NCBI GenBank assembly: GCA_038199755.1
Contig: JBBPYR010000218.1
Location: 1-11,098, forward strand
Source of the DNA: JBBPYR01 sp038199755
GTDB lineage: Bacteria > Chloroflexota > Ktedonobacteria > Ktedonobacterales > Ktedonobacteraceae
Reading direction: 5' to 3'
Length of the DNA stretch: 11,098 bases
Shown: in pieces, positions 1 through 6,118 of the stretch
Numbering within the stretch: the stretch's first letter is position 1
Layout of the letters: each line of letters opens with the position of its first letter
Notes under the pieces: generated by a model
Seen by the model: only the letters and a program-made list of their open reading frames with translations
The model's database searches: none
Told to the model about the DNA's origin: nothing
Program-made: the position numbers and the translations under genes

Positions 1-11
1 AATAAGGAGTA

Positions 12-107
12 GCCAGATTGATCGCGCCCTCCGCTCAATTCATTGAGCGAGATTCTGAATCACAGGCGATAAATCGCCCTGGGGCGCGATCAATCTGGCC
101 CCTACGG
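12..107. repeat. Cloverleaf-like palindromic repeat, copy 1
   Basis: The outer stem pairs 12-28 with 83-99 (17 bp, perfect). Inside are two small perfect hairpins: 32-39 with 42-49 (CGCTCAAT/ATTGAGCG, 2-nt loop) and 65-70 with 73-78 (GGCGAT/ATCGCC, 2-nt loop). The right end is CCCCTACGGA. The matching left end is damaged (AAGGAGTAG instead of a CCGTAGGGG-type end). The same two core hairpins recur at 5951-5999. This is a MITE- or REPIN-like non-coding element; no transposase is present in the window. Confidence 0.8.
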
Positions 108-121
108 ATGGGCTTCCCTGT

Positions 122-211
122 TTACCAGGTTCATTAGTAAAAGTGCATAAGCTGGCCCCTACGGAGCGTGCAGCGCGCTTCGCTGCTGCTCATGCAATTA
201 CCAGGTTCATT
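122..211. repeat. 14-bp direct repeat flanking a solo repeat arm
   Basis: TTACCAGGTTCATT occurs at 122-135 and again at 198-211. Between the two lies GCTGGCCCCTACGGA (151-165), which matches the right end of the cloverleaf repeat at 97-107 without a partner arm. A 6-bp hairpin follows (170-175 with 181-186). A one-mismatch version of the 14-mer occurs at 7126-7139, again shortly downstream of a decayed repeat. The 14-mer therefore seems to belong to a larger composite repeat. Nothing here looks coding. Confidence 0.55.
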
Positions 212-248
212 TGTTGACGTCCATATGCTCGCACTCTGTGCTATCTGC

Positions 249-806
249 TTATGCTAGTAATAACCCAAGTTCCTGACTTTTGAGTTGCACAGCGAGTACG
301 TGATGATGCATCTTTTGCAGCGTGTCGGCGAGGTGTTGGTTGAGCAATGGTGTTAGCTCGTCGGGTGTCATAATCAGCGCGATCACGCCGCTGACGGTGA
401 CGTTGGTCATGATAAGTTCTCCGTTGACGGCTTGTGGTATGCCAGTGATGGAGCAAGAGTAACCGTACAGCTGAAAGTCCAGTTGCATATTGCTGGCGGT
501 GATATGTGCCTGAGCATGTTGAATAGGATTTGATGGCGCGATGTTCAGGGTAATCAAATTGTTGAGCGTTTGCTCTTGCACCAGAAATATCCCTGGTGGC
601 AGTTGTGTCACTGCTGCTGGCATTTGTGCGGTCGCGTTCGTCAGTGCCTGGTCAAGTTGTGTTTGCGCGATGTTGTGCAGGTAGGGGCGTGCGACCAAGA
701 ACCAGAGTGCGCCAACAACAACAACTAGAATGATAAGGGATAGCAGGCAACCAAAACATCCACGGCGACGACGCGGGCGCGTCCCCGTAGCAAAAACAGT
801 TTGCAT
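249..806 (-). CDS. Single-pass membrane protein, function unknown
   Basis: Encodes 185 residues. A basic N-terminus (RPRRRR, about residues 10-15) precedes one strong membrane segment (about 20-40), and the remaining ~145 residues probably lie outside the membrane. The outer part has an LNNLI motif near residue 82 followed by alternating beta-like stretches. This plan recalls the DUF2140/YpmS and DUF2993 lipid-binding-like families, but that is only a resemblance and no function is assigned. The start is supported by AGAAGGAG five bases upstream of the ATG. It lies 35 bp downstream of the 842-1276 gene on the same strand, so the two are probably co-transcribed. The 3' side is repeat-rich DNA with no clear terminator. 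Confidence 0.75.
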   Translation of the reverse strand: MQTVFATGTRPRRRRGCFGCLLSLIILVVVVGALWFLVARPYLHNIAQTQLDQALTNATAQMPAAVTQLPPGIFLVQEQTLNNLITLNIAPSNPIQHAQAHITASNMQLDFQLYGYSCSITGIPQAVNGELIMTNVTVSGVIALIMTPDELTPLLNQHLADTLQKMHHHVLAVQLKSQELGLLLA

Positions 807-841
807 CGCGGCTCCTTCTGTTTGTGATAAAGGAAGAATAT

Positions 842-1276
842 TTAAAATTCGCGGCGCAAAATCTCGTCCATGGCATGAATAATATTTGCACGGATTTGCG
901 GATCATTATTGAGTGCCTGTGTGACCTGCTCGATCATAGCCTTTTCTTGCTCGGCTGGCAGGTTATAGCCGTACTGCTCGTGAACTGCGACGGCAGCGGT
1001 ACGCCGCACCTTCTCATCATCGCTCATGGCTGGTAGTGGCTGCTGCTCAGCGGTGCGCTGGTCCGTTGTTCCCGGCGGGCTGTTTCCCTTGAGTGGCTTG
1101 ATGCCGTTGGCGGCAAATGGCACGTCGGTATCGATCAGGTGTGCGGAATAGGGTGTTGCGCGGTCTACATGAACTATTACGGTCTGTGCTTCCTCATTGA
1201 GTGTGGTAATCACACCTTCCAGGTAGATGACTTCAGGTGCGCCCCAATAGACGCGCTCTCCGATATGGAGAATCAT
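842..1276 (-). CDS. Small soluble protein, possible SH3-like N-terminus
   Basis: Encodes 144 residues that I do not recognise. Residues 1-62 have the spacing of a small beta-barrel of KOW/SH3 type (GERVYWG, then EGVITTLN, then TVIVHVD), ending in a GIKPL strand. Residues 63-82 are a polar, proline-containing linker. The C-terminal ~60 residues are charged and probably helical, with no membrane segment or signal peptide. GGGGAGG lies nine bases upstream of the ATG and supports this start. It is the first gene of a likely two-gene operon with the membrane protein at 249-806. The pairing hints at a shared envelope-associated role, but nothing in the sequence shows this directly. Confidence 0.7.
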   Translation of the reverse strand: MILHIGERVYWGAPEVIYLEGVITTLNEEAQTVIVHVDRATPYSAHLIDTDVPFAANGIKPLKGNSPPGTTDQRTAEQQPLPAMSDDEKVRRTAAVAVHEQYGYNLPAEQEKAMIEQVTQALNNDPQIRANIIHAMDEILRREF

Positions 1277-1311
1277 CAGCAGTGGCCTCCCCGTATATGT
1301 TTTGACAATAC

Positions 1312-1347
1312 ATTATAGTATACGATGAAGTAGTAGGGGAGTTCCAA
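1312..1347 (-). promoter_or_regulatory. Possible promoter of the 1276-249 operon
   Basis: On the minus strand a perfect TATAAT (1312-1317) overlaps TATACT (1317-1322). The only -35-like hexamer is TTGGAA (1342-1347), 19 bp from TATACT, which is a long spacer. The position, about 40 bp upstream of the start codon at 1276, fits. The -10 is good and the -35 weak. Confidence 0.4.
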
Positions 1348-1361
1348 TGAACAAAAGCCTA

Positions 1362-1940
1362 TTAGCTTTTGCCATTATGATGCCGTGGTACTAATCGCAA
1401 TTTGAGGAGTTCTGAAAATTTGGGTGCATGTATGGCAAGGATATCTATTAGCTCAGATGTAGATATGGGAGGATGCTGTAAGTCTTCTGCTTGCTCTCGT
1501 ATTATTCTGCTTATGTGTTCAGGGTAAAGGTGAAATAAATTCGTAAGAAAATCGTCAGGAGATTGAGCCTCTATAGAAAGAGGCTCAAGAAACTCTACCG
1601 CAAAATGTTGTAAATTTTGTGTGACTATCGCTTGTGCCTGAGATGCAACGGCAGCAGCTAGTACATGTCGATCTTTAGGATCATTGGGCATAGTATCGAT
1701 GATCATTCTATGGCGCGTAACCATTGCTTCTGGAAATTGGCTACGCATTATGTCTATCAGTCTTTGCGCTTTTTCTTCTGGTACATGAATATCGCTAATA
1801 AGAGTCCTTCGCACTTCCTCTAGTATGTCTTCTGTCCATTGCATACGATACAAGTTCGCGTGAGCACATCGCAACAATGTGTCGCGAAGTGAGGCAGACA
1901 CAAGTACACAAGCATCAAGCACAACTACGAAAGACGACAT
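1362..1940 (-). CDS. PIN-domain toxin nuclease, VapC50-like
   Basis: Encodes 192 residues. PIN domains are Mg-dependent RNases that act as toxins, often cutting tRNA or rRNA. The PIN core spans about residues 4-120: VVLDACVLV carries Asp9, EEVRRTL carries Glu41/42, DPKDRHVLAAA carries Asp90, and IVTQNLQHF is the last motif. From memory of the family, that last motif usually reads NLKDF; here the Asp is His112, so the fourth acidic position seems lost. Residues ~123-192 form a helical C-terminal part (SPDDFL, then PPISTSELIDIL) of the kind seen in VapC50-type proteins. AGGAG lies upstream of the ATG. The gene starts 24 bp after the antitoxin gene, a typical antitoxin-first operon. The operon is AT-richer than its neighbours, suggesting acquisition. 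The family call is firm; activity is not. Confidence 0.88.
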   Translation of the reverse strand: MSSFVVVLDACVLVSASLRDTLLRCAHANLYRMQWTEDILEEVRRTLISDIHVPEEKAQRLIDIMRSQFPEAMVTRHRMIIDTMPNDPKDRHVLAAAVASQAQAIVTQNLQHFAVEFLEPLSIEAQSPDDFLTNLFHLYPEHISRIIREQAEDLQHPPISTSELIDILAIHAPKFSELLKLRLVPRHHNGKS

Positions 1941-1964
1941 ACAATAATTCTCCTGGATATACTT

Positions 1965-2417
1965 CTATGTTTGTTGCTGTTGTTCGTAGAGGCCAAGTTC
2001 CTGACTCAACTGTGTCAGGTCTGCAAGGCTACTTCTTCGCTTTCTATCACGTTGTTGCTTATAATCAAGAAGGTCACTAAAGCGAATACGTCGATGTGTA
2101 CCCACTTTCATGAAAGGGATATCTCCTCGTTCTAGTAGCTTTACAAGATGTGGGCGTGACACGTTAAGAATATCAGCAGCTTCTTGAGTGGTAAGTTCTT
2201 TATTAAGAGGAACGATGGTTACTGCTTGCCCATGTGCTAGATGATGTACAACTTGCCTTAGTACATAGAATAGTGATGGGGGAAATTCAATTTCTTCCTC
2301 ATGAGGCCCGATTAGCTTAGGAGCATGTTGCTCGCTTTCAAAGACTCCTTCTATTTTGTTAAGTGCAGATCGCTCGCTTTCTGGAGCAACTATTGGCTCA
2401 CGTTCGATTGCGGTCAT
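1965..2417 (-). CDS. Excisionase-type HTH antitoxin
   Basis: Encodes 150 residues from the ATG at 2415-2417. A longer reading frame opens at 2516, but its extra 33 codons run through the low-complexity promoter region, and GGGAAGG sits correctly before the 2417 start, so I chose the shorter form. Residues ~74-120 are a MerR/excisionase-like winged helix (LTTQEAADILNVSRPHLVKL, then GDIPFMKVGTHRRIRFSDLLDY). The N-terminal ~70 residues are acidic. The tail (LADLTQLSQELGLY) is characteristic of antitoxins paired with PIN toxins of the VapC50 type. It would bind the toxin and repress its own operon. The PIN gene follows 24 bp downstream. Confidence 0.88.
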   Translation of the reverse strand: MTAIEREPIVAPESERSALNKIEGVFESEQHAPKLIGPHEEEIEFPPSLFYVLRQVVHHLAHGQAVTIVPLNKELTTQEAADILNVSRPHLVKLLERGDIPFMKVGTHRRIRFSDLLDYKQQRDRKRRSSLADLTQLSQELGLYEQQQQT

Positions 2418-2460
2418 GTCTTTTCCTTCCCTTTCGCATGTATCTACATCACTATGGTAC

Positions 2461-2489
2461 AATATAAACAAAATAAACGCAATATGCAA
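2461..2489 (-). promoter_or_regulatory. Likely promoter of the toxin-antitoxin operon
   Basis: On the minus strand TATATT (2461-2466) lies 17 bp from TTGCAT (2484-2489). The -10 matches consensus at 5 of 6 positions and the -35 at 3 of 6. T-rich DNA directly upstream could act as an UP element. Transcription would begin near 2454, downstream of the alternative start at 2516, which supports the antitoxin start at 2417. Confidence 0.45.
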
Positions 2490-2519
2490 AACAAGCAAAA
2501 CAAACAAAACAAACAAAAT
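2487..2519. repeat. 9-bp tandem repeat at the toxin-antitoxin promoter
   Basis: Three units, CAAAACAAG (2487-2495), CAAAACAAA (2496-2504) and CAAAACAAA (2505-2513), are followed by a partial unit CAAAAT (2514-2519). The array abuts and slightly overlaps the putative -35 of the toxin-antitoxin promoter. It is T-rich on the transcribed (minus) strand. Confidence 0.8.
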
Positions 2520-2550
2520 ACAAGATGCTTCCCATCTATAAGGAAATATT

Positions 2551-2579
2551 TTGTGTTTCCAATTTTGTTATAGTATGAT
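2551..2579 (+). promoter_or_regulatory. Possible mutS2 promoter
   Basis: TTGTGT (2551-2556) and TATGAT (2574-2579) are separated by 17 bp, on the plus strand in the divergent intergenic region. This leaves a leader of about 140 nt before mutS2. Both hexamers deviate from consensus. Apart from these promoters, the tandem repeat and the leader, the 2418-2724 interval holds nothing recognisable. Confidence 0.4.
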
Positions 2580-2724
2580 AGACTACTACAGGATTTTCTT
2601 CACATTATTATCTCTCCACAGCTCAAAAATGGGCGATTATATGAACCGTAAAGTAGGTTTGCCTATTGGATGTCCACAATGAGGAGCATCCCTACTATAT
2701 TAATGAGGACGTATCAACACAATT

Positions 2725-5187
2725 ATGCACGAGAAAAGTTTGCTCACGCTGGAGTATCCAAAAATCCTGGCAAAGGTGGCGAAAGAAGCCGCCTTTTCTG
2801 CCAGCAAAGAACTGGTGCAGGCACTGCTGCCAACATCAGATATAGACGAGGCGCGGCGTCGCCTGGCCTACACAACTGAGGCTACCCGCCTGATCGACCT
2901 GCACGCCGATGCAGGAGTACGGGGCGCGCATGATGTTCGTCCGCTGCTGGCTCGTGCTGCTCGTGATGGCGTTCTCAATCCTGCCGATCTGCTTGAGGTG
3001 TTGGAGACGACACGCAGTTCGTTGTTTGTAGCACGCATGCTCGAACGGCTCGCTAGCGAGACCTTTCCCTTGCTGCATGCGCTTGGTGCGGACATTCCAC
3101 AGCGTCCACGCATTGTGCAGCGCATCGAAGAGACGGTGAGCGATGAGGGCGAGGTGCTGGATACGGCGAGCCCAGCCTTGCGTAAGCTACGCTTTGATAT
3201 TCGCGGCGCGAATCAGCGTCTGCAAGAACGCTTGCGAACATTGGTCAATGAGTTTGGTGGTGCGCTCCAGGAGCCGATTATTACCATTCGTAATGATCGC
3301 TACGTTATACCTGTCAAGTCTGAGAATCGCGGCCAAGTGCGTGGTATCGTACATGACCAGTCTTCGAGCGGGGCCACGGTGTTTGTCGAGCCGATGGTGG
3401 TGGTAGAACTGAATAACCGTGTGCGCGAATTGCAGATCGCGGAGCGGCAAGAAATCGAGCGTATTCTGCGTGCGCTTTCCGCCGAGGTTGGGCAAGAGGC
3501 CGAGTCGCTCAAGGTCGCGGTAGAATTGCTCGCGGATTTTGATATGCAATTGGCGAAGGCGCGCTATAGTCGCATGACACGCGCCAGCGAACCGCGCCTG
3601 AACACACAGGGGCGCATTGAGCTACGCAACGCTCGCCATCCGCTCTTGAGCGGCAAGGTTGTGCCGACGAACTTCCATCTGGGGCGCGACTTCTTCATGG
3701 TCGTAATCACTGGTCCAAACACGGGTGGTAAAACGGTGGCCCTCAAGACAGTGGGCCTGTTGACGCTGATGGCACAGGCAGGTATGCATGTGCCAGCCGA
3801 GGAATTCTCGGAACTGGCGGTGTTCGAGGACGTGTTCGCCGATATTGGTGACGAGCAGAGCATTGAGCAGAGCCTGAGTACCTTCTCCTCGCATCTGAGC
3901 CGCATCATCGAGATTTTGCGCTCGGTTGAAGCGGAACAACTGCGTGGTGTGCCCGATATTCGTGGCAAGATGTCGGAGACCTTGACGAAGCGGAATGAGC
4001 CGCGGAAGGCAAATGTCTTGGTGCTGATGGACGAGTTGGGTGCTGGTACAGACCCCAGTGAGGGTTCGGCCTTGGCGCGTGCTATTCTCTCCTTCCTCTT
4101 AGAGCGGCACGTGACGACTGTTGCCACCACGCACTACTCTGAACTGAAAGCTTTTGCCCACGAGCAGCCAGGTGTGGTTAATGCTTCGGTAGAGTTCAAT
4201 ATCGAGACGTTGTCACCAACCTACAAGCTGAGTATTGGCTTGCCGGGACGTAGCAATGCGCTGGCGATTGCCAGACGACTCGGACTGGACGATGGCGTGA
4301 TTGAGCGTGCGCGTGAGTTTCTGGGCAGTGCTGGTGTGCGCATGGAGAACCTGCTAGAGGGTCTGCAAAGCGAGCGTAAGGCGGTCGAGGATGAGCGTTA
4401 CAACCTGAGCATGGAGCGGGTCGAGGCTGAATATCAGCGCAAACAGTTGGAAGAGGAACGCTACAAGCTGGAAGAGCAGCGCGTACGAGTTCTCAATGAG
4501 GCGCGTACACAGGCACGCAAGGAACTGGAAGAGGTGCAACGTTCGCTGGCAAAGGTCAAGCTTGATGTGAGCCGCATCAATATGACACGCGAACGCTTGG
4601 GCGAGAATCGGGAGATGGTGCGTCGTCTCGAAGAGAAGATGACGGTCGTACCTGAGCCACTACGACCTAAGAAGAAGGCAGAGCCGCTTGAAGAGAAGCT
4701 CGAAGGGCCATTGCAGATTGGCGATACGGTGCGCGTTTTGAGCTTTGGGCAGAACGCTGACCTGCTGGGTCTTTCGGCAGATCGTAGCGAGGCCGAGGTG
4801 CAGATGGGGGCACTGCGTTTCCGCGTCAATGTCGATAATATTGAACGGATCAGTAAGCGCAAGGCTGCTGCCGAGGAGCGCAACACCACGCCAGTAGCAA
4901 CGTCGGGCGTGGTGATTCCGCGCTACGAGGATCGACCCGCTGTGGATATGCAACTTGACATGCGCGGCTGGCGGGTCGAGCAGGCCCTTGAGGAACTGGA
5001 AACCTACTTGAATGACGCGGCAATGGCGGGTTTGCAATCTGTACGCATCGTTCACGGCAAAGGGACTGGTGCCTTACGGCAAGCTATTCGCGAACAACTG
5101 ATGCACCATCCCCTGGTGAAATCCTACGCGTCGGCACCTGCTAACGAGGGCGGCGATGGCGTCACGGTGATCAAGTTGAGCGCGTAA
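2725..5187 (+). CDS. mutS2: MutS2 (Smr-domain MutS-like ATPase)
   Basis: Encodes 820 residues; the B. subtilis homologue is about 785. MutS2 suppresses recombination, and in Bacillus (as RqcU) it splits collided ribosomes; which role applies here is unknown. It lacks the mismatch-recognition domain of MutS1. Visible features are the core and clamp region (~1-300), Walker A GPNTGGKT (330-337), signature DIGDEQSIEQSLSTFSSH ending at His390, Walker B VLMDELGAGTDP with Asp436/Glu437, TTH (468-470), a long coiled coil (~540-650), a KOW-like segment (~663-710), and a C-terminal Smr nuclease domain with LDMRG (744-748) and HGKGTG (777-782). Residues ~403-430 are an extra, basic segment absent from standard MutS2. 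An in-frame stop at 2704-2706 excludes a longer start. The nearest Shine-Dalgarno-like GAGGA lies 15 bases from the ATG, unusually far. Confidence 0.96.
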   Translation: MHEKSLLTLEYPKILAKVAKEAAFSASKELVQALLPTSDIDEARRRLAYTTEATRLIDLHADAGVRGAHDVRPLLARAARDGVLNPADLLEVLETTRSSLFVARMLERLASETFPLLHALGADIPQRPRIVQRIEETVSDEGEVLDTASPALRKLRFDIRGANQRLQERLRTLVNEFGGALQEPIITIRNDRYVIPVKSENRGQVRGIVHDQSSSGATVFVEPMVVVELNNRVRELQIAERQEIERILRALSAEVGQEAESLKVAVELLADFDMQLAKARYSRMTRASEPRLNTQGRIELRNARHPLLSGKVVPTNFHLGRDFFMVVITGPNTGGKTVALKTVGLLTLMAQAGMHVPAEEFSELAVFEDVFADIGDEQSIEQSLSTFSSHLSRIIEILRSVEAEQLRGVPDIRGKMSETLTKRNEPRKANVLVLMDELGAGTDPSEGSALARAILSFLLERHVTTVATTHYSELKAFAHEQPGVVNASVEFNIETLSPTYKLSIGLPGRSNALAIARRLGLDDGVIERAREFLGSAGVRMENLLEGLQSERKAVEDERYNLSMERVEAEYQRKQLEEERYKLEEQRVRVLNEARTQARKELEEVQRSLAKVKLDVSRINMTRERLGENREMVRRLEEKMTVVPEPLRPKKKAEPLEEKLEGPLQIGDTVRVLSFGQNADLLGLSADRSEAEVQMGALRFRVNVDNIERISKRKAAAEERNTTPVATSGVVIPRYEDRPAVDMQLDMRGWRVEQALEELETYLNDAAMAGLQSVRIVHGKGTGALRQAIREQLMHHPLVKSYASAPANEGGDGVTVIKLSA

Positions 5188-5203
5188 AATATTCAGGATG
5201 CAC

Positions 5204-5266
5204 GGTGAAGACAGAGGGACGGATACAAGCGACTGAGCCGCTTGTATCCGTCCCTCTGTCTTCACC
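5204..5266. terminator. 28-bp perfect hairpin after mutS2
   Basis: 5204-5231 pairs perfectly with 5239-5266 around a 7-nt loop (5232-5238), starting 16 bp after the mutS2 stop. No U-tract follows on either strand, so a classical Rho-independent role is doubtful. It may be an mRNA 3'-end stabiliser or an intergenic repeat. The stem is certain; the function is inferred. Confidence 0.6.
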
Positions 5267-5389
5267 CTGTATAGGTAGAAAGCCTATTTGTCTCATATCA
5301 CGCGCTTCGTGCGTTATATAGAAGAGACGGAGCAAGTCTGTGCCGTCGTTCTCATTTCTCATGCTATAGAAGGAGCAAGGAATTCTATT

Positions 5390-5866
5390 ATGGACCGATT
5401 CCGAGATGTCGAGTCGCGCGGCTTGTCGTATGGACGGAGCACGCTAGGGGACTTTAGTAAATTTATTTTGCGTGGCAATGTTGTTGATCTGGCAGTGGGC
5501 ATTGTCATAGGTGCGGCATTTACTACTGTTGTCAACTCCTTTGTGAGTAATATTGTTACTCCTCTTATCCCTGCTGGTAACAAGCAAAGTCTCGCCAGTT
5601 GGCACTACACGCTACCTTGGGGTGGTGTATTGCAGTTTGGTGTATTCATCAATGCGGTCATCAGTTTTTTAATCGTTGCTGCTATCATTTACTTCTTCGT
5701 CGTAAAGCCTGTCAATGCTTTGACGGAACGTTTCAAGCCCAAGAAGGCACCCGAGGCACCGACGACACGCGAATGTCCCTTCTGCCTGAGTACGGTTCCG
5801 CTCAGGGCGACGCGCTGCGCCTATTGCACCGCGCAACTGCCACCTGCCGATGTCACACGGACTTGA
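5390..5866 (+). CDS. mscL: Large-conductance mechanosensitive channel MscL with zinc-ribbon tail
   Basis: Encodes 158 residues. MscL opens under membrane tension to release solutes during hypo-osmotic shock. The N-terminal helix plus TM1 has the family signature FILRGNVVDLAVGIVIGAAF (25-44). TM1 runs to about residue 60, the periplasmic loop covers ~61-80 and is short, and TM2 covers ~81-105. The cytoplasmic tail carries two CxxC pairs, Cys129/Cys132 and Cys143/Cys146 (CPFC, then CAYC), which form a probable zinc ribbon not present in E. coli MscL. An upstream in-frame ATG at 5288 would add 34 residues with no MscL similarity. The chosen ATG follows AAGGA with 8-bp spacing and starts where MscL proteins normally start. 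It stands alone, downstream of mutS2 and its hairpin. Confidence 0.95.
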   Translation: MDRFRDVESRGLSYGRSTLGDFSKFILRGNVVDLAVGIVIGAAFTTVVNSFVSNIVTPLIPAGNKQSLASWHYTLPWGGVLQFGVFINAVISFLIVAAIIYFFVVKPVNALTERFKPKKAPEAPTTRECPFCLSTVPLRATRCAYCTAQLPPADVTRT

Positions 5867-5920
5867 TTTTACGCATGTGTTGCAGGGCTGTTGAACGTTT
5901 GGGAATAATCGCACCACGAA

Positions 5921-6030
5921 CTCCGTAGGGACCAGCTTCAGCTCGTCCTCCGCTCAATTCATTGAGCGAGATCCCCCGGATCACTGGCGATAAATCGCCT
6001 TGGGACGCGCTGAAGCTGGTCCCTACGGAG
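5921..6030. repeat. Cloverleaf-like palindromic repeat, copy 2 (best copy)
   Basis: Perfect 22-bp terminal inverted repeats (5921-5942 with 6009-6030) carry CTCCGTAGGG at the ends. After one mismatch the stem continues (5944-5948 with 6003-6007). The core has two hairpins, 5951-5958 with 5961-5968 and 5986-5991 with 5994-5999, identical to those of copy 1. A 26-bp block (5947-5972) is identical to 28-53. The outer-stem arms differ from copy 1 (CAGCTTCAGC against CAGATTGATC) yet remain self-complementary. Confidence 0.85.
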
Positions 6031-6064
6031 TTCGCAACATGTTGGTCAGTGCTAGCAAATGCGG

Positions 6065-6097
6065 GCTACGCTCGTGTTTTAGCGTAGCGCGCTTTTG
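6065..6097. terminator. Possible terminator between mscL and the SPW-like gene
   Basis: GCTACGCT (6065-6072) pairs with AGCGTAGC (6081-6088) around an 8-nt loop. On the plus strand GCGCTTTTG follows, a weak U-tract. It sits about 200 bp after mscL and 22 bp after the stop of the opposite-strand gene at 6119, so it could serve both converging transcripts. Confidence 0.45.
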
Positions 6098-6118
6098 TTA
6101 TCACATACCAATTGTTGC

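Noticed and set aside
12..99. CRISPR-like repeat-spacer structure
   Set aside because: Repeats are palindromic, dispersed and unequal in spacing; there is no regular array and no cas gene.
2418..2516. N-terminal extension of the antitoxin with an apparent hydrophobic segment (MFVLFVLLVLHIAF...)
   Set aside because: It arises from translating the A/T-rich tandem repeat and promoter. It lies upstream of the likely transcription start, and the 2417 ATG has a good ribosome site.
1313..2576. TTATAGTAT at both 1313-1321 and 2568-2576, flanking the toxin-antitoxin operon like a target-site duplication
   Set aside because: Both copies coincide with -10-like promoter sequences, and there are no terminal inverted repeats, so a 9-bp match is better explained by promoter similarity.
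5288..5389. Upstream extension of mscL by 34 residues
   Set aside because: The extra residues do not resemble MscL, while the ATG at 5390 follows AAGGA and matches the usual start.
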